Under the pieces are notes generated by a model, which had not been told where the DNA came from, ran no database searches, and worked only from the letters and a program-made list of their open reading frames with translations. 64,000 nucleotides of DNA, taken from Acidobacteriota bacterium (GTDB lineage: Bacteria > Acidobacteriota > Holophagae > Holophagales > Holophagaceae). Shown one piece after another: positions 25,255-32,969 of the stretch; position 1 is the stretch's first letter; every line of letters begins with the position of its first letter. The position numbers and the translations under genes were made by a program. The DNA is taken from NCBI GenBank assembly GCA_016192145.1, contig JACPUT010000006.1:1-64000 (forward strand). Reading direction: 5' to 3'.

Positions 25255-25701
25255 ATGCGACGTCTCCTGCTCCTGCCCTGTCTCGCCCTCGGCCTCCAGG
25301 CCCAGGCCCCCGTCCTCTCCGTGATCCGCCAGCCCCGGGCCACCCTGGGCGAGTTCACGATGCCCTTCGCCGAGTTCGACGTGAAGAGTGATGGCGACGT
25401 GGTCCGCTTCCACGTGGGCGCCGGCATCGGCGTGCGCCGTTGGAACGGGGGCGACACGGCCGTGCGCGTCATCGGCGACGCCAACGCCTTCATCAACGAT
25501 GTGTTCGTGAGCGCCGCCGTGGTCACCGAGTTCCCCTCGGGCGAATCCGCCTTCGTGGGTCCCCGTCTGCGCGTGGGCTGGGCCTTCACCCCGCACATGG
25601 CGATCTCCCTGGAGGGAGAGCACCTGGAGCGCCCCTTCGGGGATGGCCTTTCCCCCCGCCGGCGCAGCAGCTTGGGATTGGCGTATACGGTGCGGTTCTA
25701 G
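25255..25701 (+). CDS. Small secreted beta-rich protein, outer-membrane-like
   Basis: A 148-residue protein with a short signal peptide (LLLLPCLALGLQAQA). It has alternating beta segments and ends in a strand with terminal Phe (LGLAYTVRF), as in small outer-membrane barrels of the OmpA/OmpW size class. No family is recognised. There is no Shine-Dalgarno: TAGACC ends 5 nt before the ATG, so the message might be leaderless. Its stop lies at the first base of a palindromic repeat, so the natural 3' flank was replaced by the repeat. Confidence 0.6.
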   Translation: MRRLLLLPCLALGLQAQAPVLSVIRQPRATLGEFTMPFAEFDVKSDGDVVRFHVGAGIGVRRWNGGDTAVRVIGDANAFINDVFVSAAVVTEFPSGESAFVGPRLRVGWAFTPHMAISLEGEHLERPFGDGLSPRRRSSLGLAYTVRF

Positions 25702-25800
25702 GCTGGAGGCTGGAGGCTGGAGACTGGAGGAAAGGGGCGACCCATCCGTTCCGTACGCTTGGGTCGGTGTCTACTCCAGCCTGCAGTCTCCAGCCGCTGG
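25701..25800. repeat. Palindrome with GGAGGCT-type tandem arms, copy 1
   Basis: The left arm 25701-25730 is three units of GGCTGGA plus variants; the right arm 25774-25800 (CTCCAGCC, GTCTCCAGCC) is its inverse; about 43 nt of non-repeat sequence lie between. It is positioned between two convergent genes and could act as a transcription barrier. Related copies are at 27443, 31889 and 40253. Confidence 0.85.
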
Positions 25801-25806
25801 CCTGCC

Positions 25807-26664
25807 CTACTCCACGCCCGCCGCGTAGGTGAGGTTCAGGAGCGCCATGGCGCGGGTGACTTTGCCCACGCTGTTTTGCGTGGTGTCGGTGTAGGGGATG
25901 CCCCGCTTGGTCAGCGCCGGGTAGTCGAAGTTGCCCTGGCCGGAGAGGTCGAAGCAGAGGGCGCCGTCCTTGATCCAATCCGTGGGGATGCGGTAGGTGG
26001 GCTGGGGCACGGCGCTGACGATGACGTCGGCCAGCTTCACGAACTGCTGGAGGTGCTCCGCCTGGGTGTTTTGGTGGCAGAGGATGGGCGTGCCCTTGAG
26101 GTTGGCCACCATGGCGCTGAGGGGGCGGCCGATGCGCAGGCTGTCGTTGATGATGAGCACCGTCTTGCCCGTGAAGAAGGTGTCGCCGAATCCGCGCTTG
26201 GCGGTCTTGATGATGGCCCGGGCGGTGCAGGGCGTCATGCAGCGGTGGTCGTTGCCATCCACGCGCTTGCGGTACTTGTTCAGGTAGCCGAGGTTCATGC
26301 TGTGCAGGCCCTCGATGTCCTTATCGGGATCCACGAGGTCCATCACCTCGTCGTCCTTGATGTCGGTGTAGCGCAGGGGATAGAAGATGAAGATCCCGTG
26401 GGTGGCGGGATCCTGGTTGAGGCGGGCCACGGTCTTCACCAGCTCCATGCCCGACTTCACTTCGATATCGCTGGCATTGATGCCCAGCTCCTCGCAGTCC
26501 TTCATGAGCCACTTGTGGTAGACCACGCAGCCCATGTCGTCGCACCCGAGGATCACGCCGAGTCCGGGGGAGAAGCCCAGCTTTTCGATGTTGGATTTCA
26601 CCAGCCGCATGTAGTGGTTGGCGGTCTCCTGGCAATCGAGCTTTCCGGTCATCGGGCTGGACAT
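25807..26664 (-). CDS. NAD-type methylenetetrahydrofolate dehydrogenase, MTD1-like (FolD superfamily)
   Basis: A 285-residue FolD-superfamily protein that oxidises 5,10-methylene-THF. It is far from ordinary bifunctional FolD and much closer to yeast Mtd1: GIFIFYPLRY where FolD has GILVQLPLP, KDIEGLH, PCTARAIIKT, VLIINDSLRIGRPLSAM in the nucleotide site, YRIPTDWIKDGALCF and NSVGKVTRAM. The FolD cyclohydrolase motif YxxxK reads YHKWL, with Leu for the catalytic Lys; Mtd1, a monofunctional dehydrogenase, has YATWT there. So dehydrogenase without cyclohydrolase is inferred. GAGGT upstream of ATG 26664 supports the start. Confidence 0.85.
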   Translation of the reverse strand: MSSPMTGKLDCQETANHYMRLVKSNIEKLGFSPGLGVILGCDDMGCVVYHKWLMKDCEELGINASDIEVKSGMELVKTVARLNQDPATHGIFIFYPLRYTDIKDDEVMDLVDPDKDIEGLHSMNLGYLNKYRKRVDGNDHRCMTPCTARAIIKTAKRGFGDTFFTGKTVLIINDSLRIGRPLSAMVANLKGTPILCHQNTQAEHLQQFVKLADVIVSAVPQPTYRIPTDWIKDGALCFDLSGQGNFDYPALTKRGIPYTDTTQNSVGKVTRAMALLNLTYAAGVE

Positions 26665-26736
26665 GGCTTACCTCAGGATTCCTATTGTAGCGACCGACCC
26701 TGGGACCATCGGCATAAGGCCCTGTAGGCTGGTGGA

Positions 26737-28236
26737 ATGGCCCGAATCGTACCTCCCGTAGCCGAACTCATGGACCGCCTGGCCCGGGCCTATCCGGATG
26801 CCAAGTGCGCGCTGGACCACCGCAATCCCTTCGAGCTGGTGGTGGCCACGATCCTCAGCGCCCAGTGCACGGACGCCCGCGTGAACCTCACCACCCCGGC
26901 CCTCTTCGCGCGGTTCCCGGATCCCGCCAGCCTGGCGGCGGCGGACCCGGCCGATGTGGAGGCCCTCGTGAAGTCCACGGGCTTCTTCCGCAACAAGGCC
27001 AAGTCCATCCAAGGGCTCGCGCAGCGCCTCACGGCGGAGTTCAACGGCATCCTCCCCTCGGATCCGGAGCTGTTGGCCAGCCTGCCGGGCGTGGGCCAGA
27101 AGACCGCCAACGTGGTGCTCGCCAACGCCTTCGACGTGCCGGCCCTGGCCGTGGACACCCACATCTTCCGGGTGGCGCGGCGCCTTGGCCTATCCAAGGC
27201 GACCACGCCCGAGAAGGTGGAGGCGGACCTCTGCCGCACCTTCCCCCGGGCAAGCTGGATCCCCCTCCACCACCAGCTCATCTTCCACGGCCGCCGCATC
27301 TGCGATGCCCGCCAGCCGGATTGCGAAGCCTGCCCCCTGCTCGATCTCTGCCCCACGGGGCTCGGGAAGATCAAGGATCCGCACTCGGGAAAGAGGCTGT
27401 TCGTAGATCCCGGGCCGCGTCTGCGCGGCCCGGGGGAGACCGGAGACCGGAGGCTGGAGGAACCGCGCCCCTTCCTCCAGCCTCCGGTCTCTAGCCTCCA
27501 GGCTCCCCCTCGCATCGTCTCCCTCGTTCCCTCGGTCACGGAGCTGCTGGCCCAGTGGGGCCTCGCCACCCGCATCGTGGGCCGCAGCCGCTACTGCATC
27601 GCCCCCAAGTGGATCCGCGCCACGGTGCCCGCCGTGGGGGGCACGAAGGATCCGGATCTGGAGGCCATCCGCGGCCTCGCGCCGGACCTCGTGATCCTGG
27701 AGACGGACGAGAACCCCAAGGCGGTGGCCGATCAGCTGACCGCCTTGGGCATTCCCTGGCTGGCCCTGGAAGTGCGCACCGTGACCGACTGCGCCAAGGC
27801 CTGGCTGCAGTTGGGGCGGGTGGTGGGCCGGGAGGCCGAAGCCAAGGCCCGGGCCGTGGCGCTGAAGGCCCTGTTGAAGGCCCGCCCCCGCAAGGCCGGC
27901 CCCCGCGCCCTCACCCTCATCTGGCGGGATCCCTGGATGGCCGCGGGTCCCGACACCTACGTGGCCGACGTGGCGCGGCAGGCGGGTTTCCAGCCCATCG
28001 GCCCCGACCGCTACCCGGCCCTCACGGATGCGGAACTCGATGCCCTAGCGCCCGAGGTCATCCTCCTGCCCACGGAGCCCTACCGCTTCAACGCCCGCCA
28101 TGCGGCTGAACTGCGCAAGCGGTTTCCCGAGGCGGAAGTGCACCTCGTGGATGGGCAGGCCATGACGTGGTACCTGAGCCGGACGGAGGAGGGGGTGGAG
28201 CGGCTGAGGGCCCTGGCGGCGGAACCCCACCCGTAG
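26737..28236 (+). CDS. nth: Endonuclease III fused to a BtuF-like helical-backbone metal/cobalamin-binding domain
   Basis: A 499-residue single open frame. Residues 1-215 are a complete Nth DNA glycosylase/AP lyase: HhH LPGVGQKTANVV with the catalytic Lys, the Asp in AVDTHIFRVARR, and the iron-sulfur ligands in CDARQPDCEACPLLDLC. Residues about 253-499 are a BtuF/COG0614-like domain (RIVSLVPSVTELLAQWG, TKDPDLEAIRGLAPDLVI) without a signal peptide. The joining ~35 residues are encoded by two hairpins (27410-27433 and 27443-27491), and the linker contains no ATG, GTG or TTG that could start the second domain separately. TAGGCT lies 6 nt before the ATG; no ribosome site is evident. It may be a recent fusion caused by the repeat. 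Confidence 0.85.
   Translation: MARIVPPVAELMDRLARAYPDAKCALDHRNPFELVVATILSAQCTDARVNLTTPALFARFPDPASLAAADPADVEALVKSTGFFRNKAKSIQGLAQRLTAEFNGILPSDPELLASLPGVGQKTANVVLANAFDVPALAVDTHIFRVARRLGLSKATTPEKVEADLCRTFPRASWIPLHHQLIFHGRRICDARQPDCEACPLLDLCPTGLGKIKDPHSGKRLFVDPGPRLRGPGETGDRRLEEPRPFLQPPVSSLQAPPRIVSLVPSVTELLAQWGLATRIVGRSRYCIAPKWIRATVPAVGGTKDPDLEAIRGLAPDLVILETDENPKAVADQLTALGIPWLALEVRTVTDCAKAWLQLGRVVGREAEAKARAVALKALLKARPRKAGPRALTLIWRDPWMAAGPDTYVADVARQAGFQPIGPDRYPALTDAELDALAPEVILLPTEPYRFNARHAAELRKRFPEAEVHLVDGQAMTWYLSRTEEGVERLRALAAEPHP
27410..27433 (+). terminator. Perfect 10-bp GC hairpin, probable relic of the nth terminator, now inside the ORF
   Basis: CCGGGCCGCG and CGCGGCCCGG enclose a TCTG loop. 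The hairpin lies just after the natural end of the Nth domain, where a transcription terminator would stand. No T-run follows, and the sequence is now translated as part of the linker. Terminator function is inferred only from position and shape. Confidence 0.4.
27443..27491. repeat. Perfect 18-bp inverted repeat, GGAGGCT family, inside the nth fusion
   Basis: Arms 27443-27460 and 27474-27491 are exact inverse copies (GAGACCGGAGGCTGGAGG and its complement) around a 13-nt loop. Flanking bases (an extra GGAGACC before, CTCCAGGCTCC after) extend the tandem-unit pattern of this family. The element encodes part of the linker between the two domains of the fusion protein. Confidence 0.92.
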
Positions 28237-28250
28237 CCTGGGCCCTCCGG

Positions 28251-30416
28251 TTACACGGGCGCCTTGCGGGTCTCCCCCGCGCCGCTGGCCACGAGCTTGA
28301 GCAGCTCGACCACCTCGGTGGCGGTGGCGGGCCGTTCCTCCTTGGCCTTGGCCATGAGCAGCTTGAGGAGGTTCCGGAAGTCGTCCGGCAGGCCGGGATT
28401 CAACTCCCAGGGATCCGGGATCGGCGCGCCCAGGTGCATCTTCATCAGCTCGGTGATGTTGGTGTGGTCGTAGGGGGGGAAGCCCGTGGCCAGCTCGTAG
28501 AGCACGCATCCCAGGGAGTAGAGGTCGGTGCGGGGATCCACGCGCTCGCCGCGCACCTGCTCGGGAGCCATGTAGCGGGGCGTGCCGTAGATCTGGCCCT
28601 CGGCGTCGGTTCCTTTGGCGGCGGCGGGGGCGGCGAGGCCGAAGTCCATGAGCTTGGCGTCGCCCCGGTTGTCGAACATGACGTTGATGGGTTTCACGTC
28701 GCGATGCACCACGCCCACGGCATGGGCGGCCTCCAGGCCCTCGGCGATCTGGCGGCCGATGCGCAGGATGAGGGGCAGGGGCAGGCTGCCGCGGTCATCC
28801 ACGAGCTGCTTGAGGGTGACGCCCTTGAGGTACTCCATGCTGACGAAGGGGATGCCCTCCGCTTCGCCGAAGTCGTGGGTGCGGAGCACGTACTTGTGGC
28901 TGATCTTCCGGGCCAGCTTGATCTCCGATTTGAGCTGCTCCAGGAAGGCGGGATCCTGGCTGAACTCGGAGCGGATCACCTTGAGGGCCACGTCCTCGTC
29001 CAACTGGGTGTCGCGGGCCTTCAGCACGAGGCCCATGCCGCCCTGGCCGAGGATCTTCTCGATGGTGTAGCGGCCTCCGAAGGAGTCGCCCTCCTTGAGC
29101 GTGACCTTGCGGCGCACGGGCGTGGGCACGCCGCCCACGGCCAGCTGGGAGGCGCTGGGCATCATCACGGTGGCATCCACATCCACCATGGACATGCCCA
29201 CCTTGGAGAAGGCGTCCTGGCTTTGCTCGGCGGCGCGCAGGGATTCCAGCGCGGTGAGGAGATCCTCCTTGGCCTTCAGCTCCCCGAGGAGGGCGCGGAA
29301 GGCCTGGGTGAGGACGCCCACCTCGTCGGAACTTCCCCGGGGCAGCTCGGGGCGTCCGCCTTCGGCGAGTTCGGCGGTGGCCTCCGTGAGCCGGGCCAGG
29401 GGCGCGGTCACCTTTCGCGCCGTGCCCAGGGCGAGGAGCAGGGCCACGAACATGCCGGCGAGACCCACCCCGAGGATCACCCGTTGGATGACCTGGAAGG
29501 GGCGGAGGAAGGGGGACAGGGGCACGGTGATGAGCTCGGCCATGCGGAGGTCCAGGGCGTTGGCCCCGTTCATCCGCGCGAGGATCACCAGCTGATCATT
29601 CCCATCCACGGTCAGGGGCATGGGCGTGGAGCGGGGCTGGCCCAGCAGGGTGGCGCGGGCCTGGTCCGCCGCCGGGCTGGACAGCCATGCCTTCAGAACC
29701 TCCCGGCCCGGGCCCGCGGCCAGGGTGCTTCCACTGATCTCCGCGCCCGAGACGAGGGTGACGTGGGCATCGGGATCCCCCTCCCGGAGGCGGATCATGG
29801 ATTGGCGACGCAGGTGGGTGGCGGCGCCGTCGTTGAGGCGGGTGGCCAGCACCATGACGCCGATGAACTCGCCGCCGGCCGTCTGCAACCGCCGGGCGAC
29901 GCCGTGGTAGAGCCCGCCGAAGGCGCCGCCTTCGATGGCGAAGTAGCCGCGGTAGGAGGGCCCCGGATTGCCGGACTGGGCGGCCTCCTCGGGATGCATG
30001 GCCATCTGCACGATGCCCACGTCGGTGTAGTCCTGCTTGTGGCCATCGGTGGTGCAGCTGAGCAGGGCGCCGCTGGGGCGCACCACCACGGCGATATCGG
30101 ATTTGAGGTTCGCGAGGTTGTCGAGGAGGTTCTCCCGCACGGTGCTGAAGCTCTCCGCCTGAATGGAGGCGAGGTTCGCGCTGTAGGTGGTGAACACCTC
30201 CAGGCCCGCGTCCATGACCACGGCCTGGCTCTCGAGGCTCTTCTCCATGAGCTGGGCGCTGACGCGGATGCCGCCCTCGGCGTTCTCCCGGGCCCGGCGC
30301 TGGCTCTGGTCCCGGGCCACCCAGAGCACGACGGCCATGAGGCCGAGGATGGCGAGGGCCGTGCGCAAAAAGAAGCGCCAGGCCAGGGTGCGGTGCCAGG
30401 GCAGGGGGGTGGCCAT
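28251..30416 (-). CDS. Transmembrane receptor serine/threonine protein kinase (extracellular sensor-HAMP-kinase)
   Basis: A 721-residue protein. TM1 is at about 13-33, an extracytoplasmic sensor at about 34-310 (Cache-like, with IGVMVLATRLND near its end), TM2 at about 311-333, HAMP at about 334-390, a short helical linker, and a C-terminal Hanks kinase at about 450-715: GQGGMG loop, Lys in VALKV, HRDVKPIN, DFG and APE. All catalytic residues are present. Most bacterial kinases of this class have the kinase first; this layout is that of chemoreceptors or receptor cyclases, with signal flowing from outside in. ATG 30416 has GAGG upstream and sits right before TM1; longer starts are less likely. 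Confidence 0.9.
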   Translation of the reverse strand: MATPLPWHRTLAWRFFLRTALAILGLMAVVLWVARDQSQRRARENAEGGIRVSAQLMEKSLESQAVVMDAGLEVFTTYSANLASIQAESFSTVRENLLDNLANLKSDIAVVVRPSGALLSCTTDGHKQDYTDVGIVQMAMHPEEAAQSGNPGPSYRGYFAIEGGAFGGLYHGVARRLQTAGGEFIGVMVLATRLNDGAATHLRRQSMIRLREGDPDAHVTLVSGAEISGSTLAAGPGREVLKAWLSSPAADQARATLLGQPRSTPMPLTVDGNDQLVILARMNGANALDLRMAELITVPLSPFLRPFQVIQRVILGVGLAGMFVALLLALGTARKVTAPLARLTEATAELAEGGRPELPRGSSDEVGVLTQAFRALLGELKAKEDLLTALESLRAAEQSQDAFSKVGMSMVDVDATVMMPSASQLAVGGVPTPVRRKVTLKEGDSFGGRYTIEKILGQGGMGLVLKARDTQLDEDVALKVIRSEFSQDPAFLEQLKSEIKLARKISHKYVLRTHDFGEAEGIPFVSMEYLKGVTLKQLVDDRGSLPLPLILRIGRQIAEGLEAAHAVGVVHRDVKPINVMFDNRGDAKLMDFGLAAPAAAKGTDAEGQIYGTPRYMAPEQVRGERVDPRTDLYSLGCVLYELATGFPPYDHTNITELMKMHLGAPIPDPWELNPGLPDDFRNLLKLLMAKAKEERPATATEVVELLKLVASGAGETRKAPV

Positions 30417-30589
30417 GGAGGATCCTCGGGGTGATTGACCCATCTTAGACGCCTCCATTCCCATTTCCGTTCCATGCCTCGGGTCACGGGGGCCATGGGT
30501 GGACAACCCCCGAATGTCGGGGATAGTTCAGGATGGGCCCCAACGGTGGCAAGATGACCGGCATCGAACCTGGAAGACCCGGAGACTCC

Positions 30590-31132
30590 ATGACCGATCG
30601 CCGCTCCTTCCTCGCCTCCCTCGCCGGGGGCACCGGCCTCTTCCTCTTCGGCGCGCCCGGCCTCCAGGCCGGCACGGGCCGGGCCCCCTCGGACGTGGCC
30701 CTCCTCAACGTGGCCCTGGAACTGGAGCACACGGCCGTCTTCGCCTATGGGCTGGCCGCGGGCTCGGGCCTGCTCTCCAAGGGGGCCCTGGAGGTGGGGG
30801 GCCTGTTCAAGCAGAGCCATGAGGGGCACCGGACCGCCCTCACGCAGGTGATCAAGGATTTGAAAGGCCATCCCATCCCCGCCCGCAAGAGTTACGATTT
30901 CTCCGCCTTCGAATTGAAGACCGAGGCCGACGTGCTGCGCCTGGCCCTCTTCCTGGAAATGAAGGCCGCCCACGCCTACCAGGCGAGCCTGCCCCAGTTC
31001 CGACGCAAGGCCCTGCTGGAGGCCGCCGGGCGCATCATGGGCGACGAGGTGAACCACGCCGCCGTGCTGCGAAGCGCCCTGGGCAAGGGGCCCGTGGGGG
31101 GATGGGGACAGTTGGACGAGGTGGGGTTCTGA
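30590..31132 (+). CDS. Tat-exported ferritin-like (DUF4439/Ferritin_2) protein
   Basis: A 180-residue protein. The N terminus TDRRSFLASLAGG is a twin-arginine signal, so it is exported folded. The mature part is a four-helix ferritin-like domain: NVALELEHTAVFAY (Glu/His), SHEGHRTAL, FLEMKAAHAYQ and GDEVNHAAVL give the Glu-x-x-His pairs of a di-iron site. GGAG, 6 nt before ATG 30590, decides the start. Its stop overlaps the start of the cupredoxin gene (TGATG), suggesting that an exported iron-binding protein and a copper protein are made together. Confidence 0.85.
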   Translation: MTDRRSFLASLAGGTGLFLFGAPGLQAGTGRAPSDVALLNVALELEHTAVFAYGLAAGSGLLSKGALEVGGLFKQSHEGHRTALTQVIKDLKGHPIPARKSYDFSAFELKTEADVLRLALFLEMKAAHAYQASLPQFRRKALLEAAGRIMGDEVNHAAVLRSALGKGPVGGWGQLDEVGF

Positions 31133-31887
31133 TGAAAAGCATGACGCAGAGGCGCGGAGGCGCAGAGGCGCAGAGGAAAAGCAAAGGGGACGATCGGATC
31201 CCCATGCCGCTCTTCTCTGCGCCTCTGCGCCTCTGCGCCTCTGCGTTCTGCCTTTCGACCGTCCTTAGCGCGGGCGGTCTCACGGGCAAGGTGCTCCTCA
31301 AGGAAAAGGACGGGACCCCCCGCCCCGGCCCGCTCAAGGACGTGGCCGCCTTCCTGGAACCCCTGGGCGCCGCCACCCCGGCGAGGCCGCTCTCCACGGT
31401 GCGGGTGAGGACCGTGGGGAAGAAGTTCGTGCCCCGGGTGGCCATCGCCACGGTGGGCACCAAGGTGATCTTCCCCAACCAGGACCACATCCTGCATAAC
31501 GTCTTCAGCCTCAGCCCCGGCAACCGCTTCGACACGGGCCACTACGAGCCCGGCGACAGCCCGGATTGGACCTTCAAGAAGGCCGGGCTCGTGAAGCTCT
31601 ACTGCAACGTGCACCACAAGATGAACGCCTTCCTATGGGTGGTGGAGACGCCCTGGTTCCAGTTGCTGGATGGCCGCGAGGGCCTGGACTTCAAGAATGT
31701 TCCCCCCGGCACCTACCGCCTGCGGCTCTGGCACCCGGAGACGGGCGACCAGATCTGGACCGTGAAGATCGGCGAGGGCACCACCGTGGGCGAGTGGCAG
31801 CTGGGCGCGACGAACCCGCCCTTCGAACCCCACCTGAACAAGTTCGGGAAACCCTATCCGATCACGAAGGATGAGGGGAGTTACTGA
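31132..31887 (+). CDS. Exported cupredoxin-like (methylamine-utilisation/plastocyanin-type) protein with repeat-derived N terminus
   Basis: The mature domain (about 70-200) has type-1 copper features: PNQDHILHNVFSLS supplies a His, and YCNVHHKMNAF supplies Cys, His and Met. A carboxypeptidase-regulatory-like stretch (NVPPGTYRLRLWHPETG) follows. The first ~38 codons are encoded by a palindromic repeat (31144-31247), whose right arm reads as PLFSAPLRLCASAF and acts as the hydrophobic core of a signal peptide. ATG 31132 overlaps the previous stop; ATG 31204, within the repeat, gives a cleaner signal peptide and may be the real start. It likely carries electrons or copper in the periplasm. Confidence 0.8.
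   Translation: MKSMTQRRGGAEAQRKSKGDDRIPMPLFSAPLRLCASAFCLSTVLSAGGLTGKVLLKEKDGTPRPGPLKDVAAFLEPLGAATPARPLSTVRVRTVGKKFVPRVAIATVGTKVIFPNQDHILHNVFSLSPGNRFDTGHYEPGDSPDWTFKKAGLVKLYCNVHHKMNAFLWVVETPWFQLLDGREGLDFKNVPPGTYRLRLWHPETGDQIWTVKIGEGTTVGEWQLGATNPPFEPHLNKFGKPYPITKDEGSY
31144..31247. repeat. Palindrome with GCAGAGGC-type tandem arms, copy 1
   Basis: The left arm 31144-31176 (ACGCAGAGGCGCGGAGGCGC...) and right arm 31214-31247 (CTGCGCCTCTGCGCCTCTGC...) are inverse, each made of about 9-bp units. The 37-nt spacer contains CGGATCCCC. It overlaps the 5' coding part of the cupredoxin gene. A spacer of similar sequence is found in the element at 35766. Confidence 0.92.
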
Positions 31888-32881
31888 GCCTGGAGACCGG
31901 AGGCTGGAGTCTGGAGGATTCAGGCTCCGGCCTCCGGCCTCCAGCCTGATGGACCTTCCGCACCATGTAGCGCGGCCGGTCCCGGGCTTCCACGTAGATG
32001 CGGCCGATGTATTCGCCCAGGAGGCCGAAGGCGAGGAACTGGAGGCCCACCATGAAGAAGAGGATGGCGAAGAGGGTGAAGACGCCCTGCACCGTGCCCT
32101 CGGGGTGGAGGAAGCGGTACACCAGCAGGCCCAGGGCGAAGAGGATGCTGACCGCGCTGATGATGACGCCCACCACGGAGAGCATTTGCAAGGGCAGGAG
32201 GCTGAAGGAGGTGAGCAGGTCGAACTGGAGATTGATGAGCTTCCACACGCCATACTTGCTATCGCCCGCGGCGCGCTCGGCGTGGCCCACGGGCACTTCC
32301 GTGATGCGCTTGGCGAAGGAGTTGGCCAGGGCGGGGATGAAGGCGTGGCGCTCCTTGCACATGAGCATGGCGTCGATGACCTCGCGGTTATAGGCGCGGA
32401 GCATGCAGCCGTAGTCGTTGAGCTTCACGCCCGTGGTCTTGCGGGTGATGGCGTTCACGATCTTGCTGGGCAGGGTGCGGAAAAGGCTGTCGTTTTCCGT
32501 GCGGCCCTGGCGCCAGCCGCCCACCACGTCAAAGCCCTCCTCCACCTTGGCCACGAGCTTGGGGATCTCCTCAGGGGGGTTTTGGAGGTCGGCGTCCAAG
32601 GTGACCACCACCTGGCCGGAGACCTCGGCGAAGGCTCCGAAGATGGCGGCGTGCTGGCCGTAGTTGCGGTTGAATTCCACGACTTTGATCCGGGGCTCGC
32701 CCTTGGCCAGGTCCGTGAGCAGCTTGAGGCTCATGTCCCGGGAGCCGTCATCGGTGAAGATGCACTCCCAATCACGGGCCCCTTGGAAATTTTCCCGCAG
32801 CACCTTCCCGAGCCGCTCCCAGAGCTGGGGGATGTTGTCCTGCTCGTTGTAGATGGGGACGACGACGGAAAGGTAGGGCAT
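31862..32881 (-). CDS. Family 2 glycosyltransferase, DPM1/ArnC-like, membrane-anchored
   Basis: A 339-residue protein. The GT-A domain (about 1-220) shows VVVPIYNEQDN, FTDDGSRDMS, and VTLDADLQNPPEEIP with the DxD-type metal site. Two transmembrane helices at about 232-256 and 266-292 end in LLGEYIGRIYVEARDRPRY, typical of polyprenyl-phosphate glycosyltransferases that load sugars onto undecaprenyl or dolichyl phosphate. GGAG precedes ATG 32881. The last ~29 residues are encoded by a palindromic repeat and rich in Pro, Ser and Arg, so the native C terminus was probably shorter. It lies divergent from the OmpR-type regulator. Confidence 0.92.
   Translation of the reverse strand: MPYLSVVVPIYNEQDNIPQLWERLGKVLRENFQGARDWECIFTDDGSRDMSLKLLTDLAKGEPRIKVVEFNRNYGQHAAIFGAFAEVSGQVVVTLDADLQNPPEEIPKLVAKVEEGFDVVGGWRQGRTENDSLFRTLPSKIVNAITRKTTGVKLNDYGCMLRAYNREVIDAMLMCKERHAFIPALANSFAKRITEVPVGHAERAAGDSKYGVWKLINLQFDLLTSFSLLPLQMLSVVGVIISAVSILFALGLLVYRFLHPEGTVQGVFTLFAILFFMVGLQFLAFGLLGEYIGRIYVEARDRPRYMVRKVHQAGGRRPEPESSRLQPPVSRLSNSPHPS
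31889..31948. repeat. Palindrome with GGAGGCT-type arms, copy 3
   Basis: The left arm 31889-31917 (CCTGGAGACCGGAGGCTGGAG...) and right arm 31922-31948 (AGGCTCCGGCCTCCGGCCTCC...) are inverse, with only a 4-nt loop. It lies between convergent genes and runs into the 3' coding end of the glycosyltransferase gene. Confidence 0.9.
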
Positions 32882-32915
32882 GGCGGACTCCAACCGGCCA
32901 TTGTACCTGGGCGCT

Positions 32916-32944
32916 TTGGCCCCAGGGGGCGAGCCCGCTACACT
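32916..32944 (+). promoter_or_regulatory. Sigma70-type promoter of the OmpR-type regulator gene
   Basis: TTGGCC, a 17-bp spacer and TACACT lie about 25 nt upstream of the regulator ATG, leaving room for a leader with GGAG. It is the best-spaced promoter of this region. Confidence 0.5.
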
Positions 32945-32969
32945 GTCGTGACGATCGATTGGAGCCCCA

